A DNA stretch of 64,000 nucleotides from Deefgea salmonis. GTDB lineage: Bacteria > Pseudomonadota > Gammaproteobacteria > Burkholderiales > Chitinibacteraceae. The position numbers and the translations under genes are program-made. The notes beneath the pieces are model-generated. The model did no database searches. It was not told the origin of the DNA and was given only the letters and a program-made list of their open reading frames with translations. The stretch spans positions 434,001 to 498,000 of the forward strand of contig NZ_JAJAWG010000002.1 in NCBI RefSeq assembly GCF_020531905.1, given 5' to 3'. This document shows, in pieces, positions 1 to 8,545 of the stretch; positions within the stretch are counted from its first letter, which is position 1; every line of letters begins with the position of its first letter.

Positions 1-626
1 TTGTCGCCGATTTTGCTTTCTTTTCCCTTCATTAAGCCAATGATGTTTTGTTTGTGTCGCTGGATTAATAAAACAGCAATCACCGTGACGGCACCGAGAT
101 AAATAGATTGATTGGGTAAGAGTAAAGCCGTGAGTAAAGGTGTTGCAGCCGCTGCAATCAATGCTGATAACGATGAGATTTTCAAGACTTTGGCCACAAA
201 GACCCAAATTGCGAGTGTGGCCAACCCGAGCCAGAGGTTGAGTGCCAATAAAATACCCGCCGCAGTGGCAACGCCTTTACCGCCTTTAAATTTAAAGAAA
301 ATCGGCCACATATGACCGATTGTCACCGCAATCATCACTGCGGCAATCGCCAAGGTGTAGCTGGGTGAGCCAGCCTCTCCAAGTCCGATGAGCGGCGCAA
401 TTGATTGCGCGGCAAAAACAGCGACCCAACCTTTTAATGCATCACCGAGTAAGGTGAGTGCCGCCGCTTTTTTATTGCCGGAACGTAAAACATTGGTTGC
501 TCCTGGGTTGTTGGAACCATAGGTGCGTGGATCCGCCAAGCCCATGGTTTTGGAAACTATCACGGCAAAAGACAGCGATCCGAGTAAATAGGCGGCGATA
601 ATCAGCAATGACATTGGCAGCGACAT
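1..626 (-). CDS. plsY: Acyl-phosphate:glycerol-3-phosphate acyltransferase PlsY (3' end outside the window)
   Basis: Integral membrane enzyme that transfers an acyl group from acyl-phosphate to glycerol-3-phosphate, the first step of phospholipid synthesis. The visible 208 residues show the family hallmarks: YLLGSLSFAVIVSK near the N-terminus, GSNNPGATNVLR, a central GHMWPIFFKFKGGKGVATAAG loop and several hydrophobic membrane segments. The reading frame is still open at base 1, so only the last few residues are missing. The start could be the ATG at 626 or an in-frame ATG at 614; the former has a GGAAAT stretch upstream. It is divergent from folB, an arrangement common in proteobacteria. Confidence 0.93.
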   Translation of the reverse strand, partial: MSLPMSLLIIAAYLLGSLSFAVIVSKTMGLADPRTYGSNNPGATNVLRSGNKKAAALTLLGDALKGWVAVFAAQSIAPLIGLGEAGSPSYTLAIAAVMIAVTIGHMWPIFFKFKGGKGVATAAGILLALNLWLGLATLAIWVFVAKVLKISSLSALIAAAATPLLTALLLPNQSIYLGAVTVIAVLLIQRHKQNIIGLMKGKESKIGD

Positions 627-718
627 CTAAATTTCCACTACAATTGGGGGGTTTTGATTCTAAGCTAAACCGGCTTCATCCTCAAACCGGTTACGTACAC
701 CGACGGTAAACAGATTAC

Positions 719-1075
719 ATGGATATTATTTATTTGCAGCAAGTGCGTGCCAGCACCGTATTGGGTTGGTACGACTGGGAGCGCACACAGTCACAAGTGG
801 TCGAACTCGACTTAGAAATCGGCCTACCTTCAGCCCGAGCATGTGTTTCTGATCATTTAAATGACACGATTGATTACGATAAAGTGGTCACGCAGATTCG
901 GCAAGATTTAACAGAAAAACACTTTCTTTTACTCGAAGCTTTAGCCGAGCATATTGCCAATATTGTACTGAATGATTTTGGCGCTCCTTGGATTAAAGTT
1001 TCGGTCACCAAATTAGGTATTTTGCAAGAAGTCGCTCGAGTTGGCGTCACGATTGAACGTGGGCAGCGCGCATAA
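719..1075 (+). CDS. folB: Dihydroneopterin aldolase FolB
   Basis: Folate biosynthesis enzyme that cleaves 7,8-dihydroneopterin to 6-hydroxymethyl-dihydropterin and glycolaldehyde. The 118-residue length is typical. Family features visible are the start MDIIYLQQVRASTVLGWYDWER, the DTIDYDKV segment, the ALAEHIA segment containing the catalytic-region glutamate, and VSVTKLG near the C-terminus. It is a single gene transcribed away from plsY; no Shine-Dalgarno sequence stands out. The long antisense frame over it is a shadow. Confidence 0.93.
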   Translation: MDIIYLQQVRASTVLGWYDWERTQSQVVELDLEIGLPSARACVSDHLNDTIDYDKVVTQIRQDLTEKHFLLLEALAEHIANIVLNDFGAPWIKVSVTKLGILQEVARVGVTIERGQRA

Positions 1076-1228
1076 AGGCAGCGCAAGCATGTGCATGGAT
1101 TACTCGTAAAGGTTCGCTTTTTAGGGCGCATGCGATGTTTTTTAGTGATCATTTCCAATGCGATTGAACTTTTTGTATTTTTCCCGTACTAACTGAGCAA
1201 AGTTAACTAATTAACCAAGGAATTTAAA

Positions 1229-2158
1229 ATGGCGCGTTTTGCGAACACTTTAATGGTCGTCATGATGAGTACTGCTTTGTTCACTGCCAATATGGCAGAA
1301 GCAAAGCGTGTTGGCGGTGGCCGCTCTGGTGGTATGCAGCGTCAAGCCGCGCCAGCGCCACAGCGCAATAATATGCAGCAGCAACAAGCGCCAAGACAGC
1401 AGCAGGCCGCACCCGCCCAGCAAAAATCAGGCGGCATGGGCATGATGGGTGGCGTATTAGGTGGTTTGGCTGCGGGCTCATTATTGGGTTATATGTTTGG
1501 CAATAGCGGCAACGCTTCGGGTTCTGCCCAAGGTGATGGCGGTATTCCGTGGGGCACATTGTTGCTGCTCGGTGCATTAACTGCCGGTGGTGTGATGTGG
1601 ATGCGTCGTCGTCAACAAGCGCAAGCGCAAGCGGTGCAACCGAATGCGATGAATTATGCCGGCATGTCTCCAATGCCAGCGGCACCTACTGCACCTGTTG
1701 AGCAAGATCGTATGTTCCGTATTGGTGAAGGTGCAGCAGCACCCACAGCAGCATGGGGGGGCGCAGCACCATTAAATACCGCACCAATCACACGCTTGCC
1801 CGATGGCACTGAAGTGGCGGCATTTTTACGCCAAGCGCGTGCAAGCTTTATGCATATGCAATCGCTGAACTCTCCGTCGCAAGCAGAAGAAATGCGCCGC
1901 TATATGACGCCTGAACTATTTGCTGATTTAAAAAATGAAATCGGCAGCAATTCAGATGTCGCTGAATTCCCTGAATTGAATTTGCAGGTGCTTGAAGCGG
2001 TCAATGAAGGAGGCCGTATGGTCGCCAGCGTTGAGTTCTCTGGTACTGTGAGTGAAAGTTTGCACGCCGCACCTGTGGCATTCCGTGAAATCTGGCACTT
2101 TGTTCGCCCGATCGATGGTGATCCACGCTGGTTATTAGCTGGGATTCAGCAAGCCTAA
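1229..2158 (+). CDS. Tim44-like domain membrane protein
   Basis: 309 residues. An N-terminal signal-like hydrophobic segment (about 6-24, ending AEA) is followed by a low-complexity Gln/Ala/Pro/Gly region (about 27-70), a glycine-rich hydrophobic stretch (about 72-95), a second hydrophobic segment followed by MRRRQQ (about 105-127), and a C-terminal alpha/beta domain (about 190-309) resembling the bacterial Tim44-like domain (FLRQARASFMHMQSLN, LQVLEAV, FREIWHFVR). The function of bacterial Tim44-domain proteins is poorly defined. SD-like AAGGAA lies just upstream of the ATG. Domain call is by pattern; biological role unknown. Confidence 0.8.
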   Translation: MARFANTLMVVMMSTALFTANMAEAKRVGGGRSGGMQRQAAPAPQRNNMQQQQAPRQQQAAPAQQKSGGMGMMGGVLGGLAAGSLLGYMFGNSGNASGSAQGDGGIPWGTLLLLGALTAGGVMWMRRRQQAQAQAVQPNAMNYAGMSPMPAAPTAPVEQDRMFRIGEGAAAPTAAWGGAAPLNTAPITRLPDGTEVAAFLRQARASFMHMQSLNSPSQAEEMRRYMTPELFADLKNEIGSNSDVAEFPELNLQVLEAVNEGGRMVASVEFSGTVSESLHAAPVAFREIWHFVRPIDGDPRWLLAGIQQA

Positions 2159-2273
2159 GTATCCTATTTATCGTAAAATGCTCAATTAAGTAGGCCAGCC
2201 CGTTATGTCTTTGCGACGTGATGGGCTTTTTCACATACAATTTGGCTTGACTGAAAATTACAGGTCCTTGCTT

Positions 2274-2636
2274 ATGAAGTCAGTAAAAACCCTAGTATTG
2301 ATCTTGCCGATGATATTGATGCTCAGTGGCTGTGATCAAATGCTAGAAATGCTCAATAAACAAAAAGCCAATGGTAAAGCCATTGGTGCATCATGTCGGC
2401 ATAGTGGTCGTTCTTTAGAAGATTGTTTTCGACGTAATAGCAAAGTGGCTAAGGCGGATATTTTTGCTGGCTGGAAAGAAATGAATGAATATATGCAGGC
2501 AAAAAAAATTAATGAAGTTGCACCACCACCGGATGTAAAAACAGGTTCATTGTCGCCCATCGCCGACCTTGATTCATCAACAACGGCGTCACAAGCCGCT
2601 GAAGCATCAGCAACTGAAAAAGCTGCAAAACATTAA
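2274..2636 (+). CDS. Small lipoprotein of unknown function
   Basis: 120 residues from the ATG at 2274. A longer frame from 2205 exists but would put non-signal sequence ahead of the signal peptide. The N-terminus MKSVKTLVLILPMILMLSGC is a lipoprotein signal peptide with lipobox LSGC, so the mature protein would start at Cys20 and be anchored in a membrane. The remainder contains two further cysteines (SCRHSGRSLEDCFRR) and an Ala/Ser-rich tail. I do not recognise a family. It ends 10 bp before the first Crp/Fnr gene and is probably cotranscribed with it. Confidence 0.75.
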   Translation: MKSVKTLVLILPMILMLSGCDQMLEMLNKQKANGKAIGASCRHSGRSLEDCFRRNSKVAKADIFAGWKEMNEYMQAKKINEVAPPPDVKTGSLSPIADLDSSTTASQAAEASATEKAAKH

Positions 2637-2646
2637 TGGATGATGA

Positions 2647-3300
2647 ATGCGTTCAATATTGGCACAAACACAATTATTTTGTTCGTTAACAGATGAAGAA
2701 CTCGCACGGGTTGAATCCTTAGGTATTTTGCGTAATATTGCGAAAGGTTCTATCTTATTTTATGAAAATGATGTGGTTGAATGCATGTATGTCTTGCTAG
2801 AGGGGCGTTTAAAGCTTTACTCCAGTAATGATAGTGGTCGTGAATTTGTTTATCACGTTGCAGAGCCCGGTATTTCTTTTGGTGAACTGGCTTTATTTTG
2901 CGATGAGCGCCGATCGATTTGTGCTGAAGCAGAAACCGATTGCGTGGTAATGAGTATTCATAAAACAGACTTTATGAGTTTATTGCTGACCACGCCAGAA
3001 TTGAAAGATCAAATGCTTAATAGTGCGATGAAAATTATTTTTTCTTTAACTAATATGGTCCGAGATTTTGCTTTGAAAGATGTTTATGGGCGAATTCGAG
3101 TTTTGTTCGAGCGTTTGGCCCAACCGACAGACGAAGGTTTATTGATTGATGAACAAATGAGCCAGCAAGATATTGCTGATCGTGTCGGCGCTTCGCGCGA
3201 GATGATTGCCAAAATTATGCGTGAATTGGTGGCGGGTGGCTATGTAGAGACTGGCCGTAAGCGATTGATGATTTTAAAAAAATTGCCCGAGCAATTTTAA
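2647..3300 (+). CDS. Crp/Fnr family transcriptional regulator (first of a tandem pair)
   Basis: 217 residues. An N-terminal cyclic-nucleotide-binding-type beta barrel (about 10-120) is followed by a dimerisation helix and a C-terminal winged helix (about 150-210) with the helix-turn-helix SQQDIADRVGASREMIAKIM. The barrel contains GELALFCDERRS, which keeps Gly-Glu and the Arg-Ser pair that in Crp contact cAMP, so ligand binding is plausible. The SRE..A.K recognition helix is closer to Crp than to Fnr. There is no N-terminal cysteine cluster as in Fnr. Probably in an operon with the preceding lipoprotein. Target genes are unknown. Confidence 0.88.
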   Translation: MRSILAQTQLFCSLTDEELARVESLGILRNIAKGSILFYENDVVECMYVLLEGRLKLYSSNDSGREFVYHVAEPGISFGELALFCDERRSICAEAETDCVVMSIHKTDFMSLLLTTPELKDQMLNSAMKIIFSLTNMVRDFALKDVYGRIRVLFERLAQPTDEGLLIDEQMSQQDIADRVGASREMIAKIMRELVAGGYVETGRKRLMILKKLPEQF

Positions 3301-3453
3301 TTTATAAATAATTTAAGTATTTGTAGTTAAACAGATTTAACCCGTTTTAACTGTATTGTTTTTTGCCATTGAGTAAAAAAAGTAACTGGCTGAAATTCTT
3401 TTACACTGATGCTGATTTGATAAGGCGCGATACGCGTCATTTACAAGGCTTTT

Positions 3454-4107
3454 ATGCTATCTATTCTACAAAATGTACCGTTGTTACAAGGTTTTTCTGA
3501 GGAACAACTTGAATATATGGTTCAAGTTGGCGTGAAACGTAGCATGCCCAAAGGGGCTTTTGTTTTTCGCGAAGGTGATCCTGCAGAAGGCATGTATGTC
3601 TTGCTTGAAGGGCAAACTCGTTATTTTAGTAGTGACAATCAAGGCAAGGAATTTGTCTTTTTGATCGCAGAACCGGGTGATGCGATGGGTGAAATTTCTT
3701 TGCTTGACGATGAACCACGTGGTTGGTCGGTGCAATGCGAAGAGAACTGCACGTTTTTGATGTTTTCTAAGCAAGAGTTTCGCGAAGCACTCAATCGTGA
3801 GCCGCAAGTGAAAGATGTGGTGATTCTGAACTTAGCGCGTATGGTGCGAACGTTATCGACCACGATGAAAAACTTAGCATTGCTTGATGTGTATGGTCGA
3901 GTGCGGGCGTTATTTGAATCCATGCTAGAAACGGTCGATGGGCAGGAAATGATTTCTCAGCCATTAACCCAGCAAGCGATTGCCGACCGTGTTGGCTCAT
4001 CACGTGAAATGATTGCGCGGATTTTAAAAGAATTGGTTTTTGGCGGCTATATCCGCTTAGAAAACAAAAAAATCATCATTATTCAAAAACTGCCTGAGCG
4101 TTTTTGA
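3454..4107 (+). CDS. Crp/Fnr family transcriptional regulator (second of a tandem pair)
   Basis: 217 residues, the same length and layout as the gene 153 bp upstream, with which it clearly shares ancestry (MYVLLEG, FV..IAEPG, LLDVYGRVRALFE, QQAIADRVGSSREMIARIL). In the ligand pocket it has GEISLLDDEPRGWS instead of the GEL...RRS of its partner, so the cAMP-type Arg-Ser pair is separated and ligand specificity has probably diverged. The recognition helix SREMIAR resembles that of Crp. A strong terminator follows immediately. Likely a duplicated regulator with a different signal; the signal is unknown. Confidence 0.88.
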   Translation: MLSILQNVPLLQGFSEEQLEYMVQVGVKRSMPKGAFVFREGDPAEGMYVLLEGQTRYFSSDNQGKEFVFLIAEPGDAMGEISLLDDEPRGWSVQCEENCTFLMFSKQEFREALNREPQVKDVVILNLARMVRTLSTTMKNLALLDVYGRVRALFESMLETVDGQEMISQPLTQQAIADRVGSSREMIARILKELVFGGYIRLENKKIIIIQKLPERF

Positions 4108-4122
4108 TTTGATAGCGCGACA

Positions 4123-4150
4123 AAAAAGCGATCTTCGGATCGCTTTTTTT
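4123..4150 (+). terminator. Rho-independent terminator after the tandem Crp/Fnr genes
   Basis: Stem AAAAGCGATC / GATCGCTTTT around a TTCG tetraloop, followed by a run of T, starting 16 bp past the stop codon of the second Crp/Fnr gene. Confidence 0.9.
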
Positions 4151-4230
4151 ATGCCTGAAAATACACCGTAAAATTGCAACTGCATTCATTTTAAAATAAT
4201 TGAATGCGAGTTTAAATTTTGGCGCTATTG

Positions 4231-4392
4231 CTACGGATTCACTGCGCTGGCTGACGATGCGGCGCTGCTAGCCATCAAAATGTTGTTGCTACTGGTCGAT
4301 GCATTGCTTGGTTTTGGTAAATACAAGGGGCCTTTAAACCCACAGGCAGTTAGAAAAAAAGCAGACAGTAAAAAGGCAATGAGGGCGCGCAT
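4231..4392 (-). CDS. lptM: LPS-assembly lipoprotein LptM (YifL-type)
   Basis: Tiny lipoprotein of 53 residues. The sequence begins MRALIAFLLSAFFLTACGFK and continues with GPLYLP, the diagnostic LptM/YifL pattern (lipobox LTAC at Cys17, then GxKGPLYLP). LptM of E. coli binds the LptD/LptE translocon and assists LptD maturation in the outer membrane. The rest is a Ser/Ala/Asn-rich tail. It is divergent from cyaY, as yifL is in E. coli. The gene is short and easily missed by gene finders. Confidence 0.85.
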   Translation of the reverse strand: MRALIAFLLSAFFLTACGFKGPLYLPKPSNASTSSNNILMASSAASSASAVNP

Positions 4393-4485
4393 AGTAGCTT
4401 GGCTGTAGGTGGTAGAATGCTTATTTTAGCACGCTCAACCTTCATCAAGGGTTGTCTGCAACGTGAATGGTGGAAGGAGTAAGTA

Positions 4486-4800
4486 ATGACTGAATCAGAA
4501 TTTTTAACGGTGAGTGATGCCATTTTTCGTCAAATTGAAATCGCACTCGATGAGGTCGATTTTGATGTTGATACGCTATGCACCGGCAATGTTTTGGAAA
4601 TTGAATTTGAAGACGCGAGCAAAGTGATTGTGAATCGACATGCCGCCAATCAAGAAATCTGGCTGGCAGCGCGTTCTGGTGGCTATCACTATCGCTTAGT
4701 CGATGGGCAATGGCGCAATACACGAGGTGAAGGCGAGTTATTCAATGACGTTGCAGCGGCAATTAGTGCGCATGCCGGTGAGGCATTCGTTTTTGATTGA
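4486..4800 (+). CDS. cyaY: Iron-sulfur cluster assembly regulator CyaY (bacterial frataxin)
   Basis: Frataxin binds iron and modulates the IscS/IscU cluster assembly machine. The 104-residue protein matches the family in length and motifs: an acidic first helix (MTESEFLTVSDAIFRQIEIALDE as start, then DFDVDTL), NVLEIEFEDASKVIVNRHAANQEIWLAARSGGYHY and a terminal helix. SD GGAAGGAG is about 8 bases ahead of the ATG. The 3' end overlaps the next gene by 29 bp in another frame, suggesting translational coupling. Confidence 0.93.
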   Translation: MTESEFLTVSDAIFRQIEIALDEVDFDVDTLCTGNVLEIEFEDASKVIVNRHAANQEIWLAARSGGYHYRLVDGQWRNTRGEGELFNDVAAAISAHAGEAFVFD

Positions 4801-5206
4801 GTTGTCTGTCTGGTTGGCCGGTTTATTTATGACGGCTTTTTTATCGGCCACCATCTTACCGGGCAATTCAGAAGCGGCGTTAGTGGCCGCTTTACATTTC
4901 AAGCCAGATTTAGGCTGGCTGGCAGTGGCAATGGCTTCTTTGGGCAATATTTTAGGTGGTCTGCTGACAGTGTATTTAGGCCGGCGCTTGCCCAAGGCGC
5001 CAGAGGCCAAATGGTTGCCGCGCTTACAACGATTAGGGCCCGCTAGTTTATTGCTGTCGTGGGTGCCTTTGATGGGCGATGCTTTGTGTGGTGTTGCCGG
5101 ATGGCTACGTTGGCCTTGGCGTCCGGTATTGCTGTACTTGGCGCTGGGTAAAGTACTGCGCTATTTAGTCATTTATGCATTGATGCTGCAGTGGTTTTCA
5201 GTTTAA
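4772..5206 (+). CDS. YqaA/DedA-type small membrane protein
   Basis: 144 residues from the ATG at 4772; longer frames upstream lie inside cyaY. Three or four hydrophobic segments are visible: WLAGLFMTAFLSATILPGNSEAALVA at the N-terminus, a glycine-rich LGNILGGLLTVYLGR, LLLSWVPLMGDALCGVAGWL and a C-terminal segment. LPGNSEAAL, LGN.LGG and the W.P..GD motif are typical of YqaA-family proteins with a VTT/DedA-type core. DedA relatives are linked to lipid or small-molecule transport, but no function is established for this group. The 29-bp overlap with cyaY implies coexpression. Confidence 0.85.
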   Translation: MPVRHSFLIELSVWLAGLFMTAFLSATILPGNSEAALVAALHFKPDLGWLAVAMASLGNILGGLLTVYLGRRLPKAPEAKWLPRLQRLGPASLLLSWVPLMGDALCGVAGWLRWPWRPVLLYLALGKVLRYLVIYALMLQWFSV

Positions 5207-5243
5207 ATCGTTGGCTCTGGCAGTCATTAAGAAGTAGGGCGTA

Positions 5244-6686
5244 GTGAAACAAAAAATAATTGCTTTGTTGATCGCCGCTTGCGGCATAACACCACTTCAT
5301 GCTGGCGAAATGCCAGATTTTGGCGATATTTCGCAACAAGGCTTGAGCACGCAGCAAGAGCGTGAAATCGGTGAAAATGCCATGCGGCAAATTCGCCGCA
5401 GCGGCGCAATGATCGAAGACCCTGAAATCGTCGCCTATCTGAATCAAGTCGGCTATCGCCTGACTGATGCCGCTGAAATCAGCCAACCGCAATTTACTTT
5501 TTTCCCTTTACTGGATGCGAGCGTGAATGCGTTTGCCATGCCCGGTGGCTTTGTTGGCGTACATACCGGTTTATTGGTGCAGGCGCAGCATGAGTCCGAA
5601 GTCGCCAGCGTGTTGGCGCATGAAATTGCCCACGTCAGCCAACGGCATATTGCCCGTTTAATTGATGGCACCAAATCGAGTCCGTGGATTTCATTGGCAT
5701 CGATTGCAGTGGCTTTATTGGCGTCGCAAGCGGGGCGAGGGGATGCCGCGGTGGCTGCGATTGCTGCGGGCACGGGGGTTGCAGTGCAAAGGCAGCTTGA
5801 TTTTACCTATTCGTTTGAACAAGAAGCCGATCGCATCGGCATGCAAACCTTAAAAAAATCAGGTTACGATCCTAGCGCGATGGTGGTGTTTTTTGAGCGC
5901 TTGCAAAAACATAATCGATTGTATGAAAACAACGCCCCTGATTTTTTACGCACGCACCCTGTGACATTCAAGCGTATTTCTGACGCCCAAGCGCGCTTGG
6001 GTGAAATCAAATTTAAAGCGGTTCCCGATAGCCTTGAATTTTTATTTATTCGCGAAAAATCTCGGGCGATGCAAATGGGCGGGCGTGACGGGGTGCCTTA
6101 TTATCAAGGCATCATCCAAGAAAAACGCTACGCCAATGAATCCGCGCAGCACTATGGCTTGGCGTATTCGTATTATCTATTACAACAGTACGATCAGGCA
6201 TGGCAGTCACTGCAAGTGGCAAAAACCAGTTTATCTAAAACCAAAAATCATCCCATGCTGGCCTTTTTGGCTGGCAATATTCAATTAGGCCAAGGCAAAA
6301 ACGCTCAAGCAGTGCAAACCATGAGCGATGCCGCGCAAGCTTTTCCGGGTAATCGTGCCTTACTCTATGGCTTGATTGATGCCTATATCGCCAGCGGTCA
6401 ATTTGCAGAGGCTAGACTCAGCCTGAATGACGCTTTGGAGTTTTATCCTTCGGATGCGTGGCTATATCAAAGACGGGCGAAGATGTATGCCAAGCAAGGT
6501 GATCTTATGCGGCAGTATCAGTCGCAAGGCGAATACTACGTTCGCCTACAAGAATATACCGCTGCATTTGAGCAGTTTGAATTGGCGCTCAAGCAGCCCG
6601 GCAATGATTTTTATTTGCTCTCAGCCATCGAAGCCAGGCTCAATCAATTGCGCCAAGAGCAGCAAGATGCTCGCAAGAAAAAATAA
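5244..6686 (+). CDS. bepA: Periplasmic beta-barrel assembly-enhancing protease BepA-like (M48 metalloprotease with TPRs)
   Basis: 480 residues: signal peptide (1-20, ending LHA), an M48 metalloprotease domain with the zinc motif HEIAH at 126-130 and downstream EQEAD (Glu194 as likely third ligand), then a C-terminal tetratricopeptide region from about 290. This is the layout of E. coli BepA (YfgC), which degrades stalled LptD and BAM substrates in the periplasm and also promotes their assembly. NAFAMPGGFVGVHTGL before the zinc motif is also family-typical. The nearby lptM is functionally consistent with an LptD-related role, though not in the same operon. Confidence 0.92.
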   Translation: MKQKIIALLIAACGITPLHAGEMPDFGDISQQGLSTQQEREIGENAMRQIRRSGAMIEDPEIVAYLNQVGYRLTDAAEISQPQFTFFPLLDASVNAFAMPGGFVGVHTGLLVQAQHESEVASVLAHEIAHVSQRHIARLIDGTKSSPWISLASIAVALLASQAGRGDAAVAAIAAGTGVAVQRQLDFTYSFEQEADRIGMQTLKKSGYDPSAMVVFFERLQKHNRLYENNAPDFLRTHPVTFKRISDAQARLGEIKFKAVPDSLEFLFIREKSRAMQMGGRDGVPYYQGIIQEKRYANESAQHYGLAYSYYLLQQYDQAWQSLQVAKTSLSKTKNHPMLAFLAGNIQLGQGKNAQAVQTMSDAAQAFPGNRALLYGLIDAYIASGQFAEARLSLNDALEFYPSDAWLYQRRAKMYAKQGDLMRQYQSQGEYYVRLQEYTAAFEQFELALKQPGNDFYLLSAIEARLNQLRQEQQDARKKK

Positions 6687-6872
6687 TCGATACTCGTCGT
6701 CATGGCCTGGTTTTTTAAGTCATTCTCGTCAAACTTGCAATGCGATGTGTTGGTTTTGATATGCCAAGTGAATCGATTTTAATGCCTAAAAAACAGCGCC
6801 AAGGCACGCAACTGCTATGATGCGCCATCGAGTTTGGCTCGATGCGCTCAATTTAAATAAAAAGGATTTAGT

Positions 6873-7280
6873 ATGAAACATTTTCTCGCTGCGACAGTCT
6901 TACTTGCCAGTGCCCTCGGTGCGCAGGCGGCAACACCCGCTGCTAACGTTGAAACCACACCAAGTGGCATTCAAATCACCACCCTAAAAGCCGGTACTGG
7001 CCCAGCGCCCAAAGCCAGCGATACCGTGAGTGTGCATTATCGTGGCACGCTAGAAAATGGCACAGAATTTGATAGCTCATATAAACGCGGCAAACCAGCA
7101 ACATTTCCTTTGAGTGGTGTCGTTCCTTGCTGGACAGAGGGCGTACAAAAAATCAAAGTGGGTGGCAAAGCAAAATTAGTTTGCCCACCGCAATTGGCCT
7201 ACGGTAGCCGTGGTATTGCTGGCGTGATACCAGCCAATGCCACATTGATTTTTGAAGTTGAAGTATTAGAAATTAAATAA
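6873..7280 (+). CDS. FKBP-type peptidyl-prolyl cis-trans isomerase, exported
   Basis: 135 residues with an N-terminal signal peptide (1-19, ALGAQA) and a complete FKBP domain: VSVHYRGTLENGTEFDSSYKRG, then FPLSGVVPCWTEGVQKIKVGGKAKLVCPPQLAYGSRG, then IPANATLIFEVEVLEI. The key ligand-pocket residues (Y, FD, W, Y, F) are present, so isomerase activity is likely. It contains two cysteines that could form a disulfide in the periplasm. SD AAAGGA is close to the ATG. Single-domain, without the dimerisation domain of FkpA. Confidence 0.92.
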   Translation: MKHFLAATVLLASALGAQAATPAANVETTPSGIQITTLKAGTGPAPKASDTVSVHYRGTLENGTEFDSSYKRGKPATFPLSGVVPCWTEGVQKIKVGGKAKLVCPPQLAYGSRGIAGVIPANATLIFEVEVLEIK

Positions 7281-7325
7281 TCAGTGTCGGCGACGTGTCG
7301 ACATTTGAAATAATTGGAGTTGATG

Positions 7326-7928
7326 ATGTTCAAATTTGTTCTTCCCGTCGCTTTGGTTTTAGGTTTAGCTGCTTGTGATCAAGGCGCGCAATTGGCGCAG
7401 CAAGCCGCCTCATCGGTGGGCGCCATCGTTGGGCAAGAAATTAAAAATCAAGCCAACGCCGTGATTGACCAAACCGTGGGTGAAGCCAGTGACGCTTTAG
7501 CGCCATTTGGCATCAATGCCAGTCAAGTGAGTGGCGCGATTAAAGATAAAGCCGGTAGTTTAATTAGCCAAGCCATGCCATCGAATGTGAATTGGAGCGG
7601 TTTAACTGCATTGGCGGGCAAAACACCGAATGACATCGGTTTATTTACTGCCGTTAGCCCGATCGATGCTCAGCTCAACACTTTGCTCGGTGAGCAAGCC
7701 AAAGCATTTAAAGCGACGTTGGCTGGCACCGTACTCAAGCAAGACCAAGTGCTGTATTTACTCAGCGACAATAAAGATCAAGCCATGTGGTTAGTCATTG
7801 ACACTGCGAATCGCAAATTAGCGGCTGGGCAAATTGTGAATGGTCAATTGAAAAACCTGCCTTCTGCAGGCGAAGCAATCCAATTGCCAAGTGAAATTAC
7901 GGCTTTGCAGAGTAAATTGCTGAAATAA
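7326..7928 (+). CDS. Lipoprotein of unknown function
   Basis: 200 residues. Two adjacent ATG codons occur (7323 and 7326); GGAG at 7316-7319 gives better spacing to 7326. Signal peptide MFKFVLPVALVLGLAAC ends in a lipobox LAAC. The mature part is Ala/Gln-rich and helical (QGAQLAQQAASSVGAIVGQEIKN), then a small mixed domain. No family recognised. It lies 45 bp after the FKBP gene and may be cotranscribed with it. Confidence 0.75.
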   Translation: MFKFVLPVALVLGLAACDQGAQLAQQAASSVGAIVGQEIKNQANAVIDQTVGEASDALAPFGINASQVSGAIKDKAGSLISQAMPSNVNWSGLTALAGKTPNDIGLFTAVSPIDAQLNTLLGEQAKAFKATLAGTVLKQDQVLYLLSDNKDQAMWLVIDTANRKLAAGQIVNGQLKNLPSAGEAIQLPSEITALQSKLLK

Positions 7929-7947
7929 ACAGCAATCCATAACAGCC

Positions 7948-7985
7948 AAACAAACTGCCGAGCTAAGCCTCGGCAGTTTGTTTTT
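7948..7985. terminator. Bidirectional terminator hairpin overlapping a gene end
   Basis: Perfect 15-bp stem (AAACAAACTGCCGAG / CTCGGCAGTTTGTTT) around a six-base loop, followed by T residues on the plus strand. The left loop edge contains the stop codon of the convergent minus-strand gene, so the last five codons of that gene are part of the hairpin. Confidence 0.85.
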
Positions 7986-8418
7986 GTGCCACAGACAAAG
8001 TGGCTAGCGGCATTAATGGTTTTAATTGATGCGCAGCTCTGGCGGTTTGGCAGGCCGGATTGGGCTGACCGGCTTCGTCATACACATAAAATTCGCGGCA
8101 AGTGCTGGAGCGTTGGCTGTAAATACTGCAGTGACTGCTTTGCCCCACCGCCCCTTTAAAGCTAATACAGCGTACCTCTTGCTGATTGGTGCCTTTCATT
8201 GCGGCATACACCGGCGTGATCATAATGATTTTATCGCTGGGAACAGCCAGCGCATGATCGGTAAAACTACCTGCGACTTCTCCGGCATAAAACGACACCC
8301 GAAAATGATTGCAACATGCGCCACAACTGGCGCAAACATGGCCATCGCCATCGGGCATATCGACAAAAACTCGGCCATCTTCTTGCAGTATTTTGATTTG
8401 TTGATCTTGGATCTTCAT
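7963..8418 (-). CDS. YkgJ family cysteine cluster protein (putative zinc- or iron-chelating)
   Basis: 151 residues from the ATG at 8418; a TTG 36 bp upstream is the only longer start. The core shows VCASCGACCNHFRVSFYAGEV and a second half CISFKG...HCSIYSQRSSTCREF, the cysteine pattern of YkgJ/UPF0153 proteins, thought to bind Zn or Fe-S. Biochemical role is not established. It converges on the upstream lipoprotein gene and shares the terminator hairpin at its 3' end. Confidence 0.85.
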   Translation of the reverse strand: MKIQDQQIKILQEDGRVFVDMPDGDGHVCASCGACCNHFRVSFYAGEVAGSFTDHALAVPSDKIIMITPVYAAMKGTNQQEVRCISFKGAVGQSSHCSIYSQRSSTCREFYVYDEAGQPNPACQTARAAHQLKPLMPLATLSVAQKQTAEA

Positions 8419-8545
8419 GGCAGCTTTATCAGGGTATAACCATCCAGCGCGCAATGGCTGTGGTGTTGCTGATTATACTGTCGTCATGATTATTTGGCGG
8501 TGTTGGATAAGTTACCAATTGCACAGCAGCGAGATCACCGCAATA

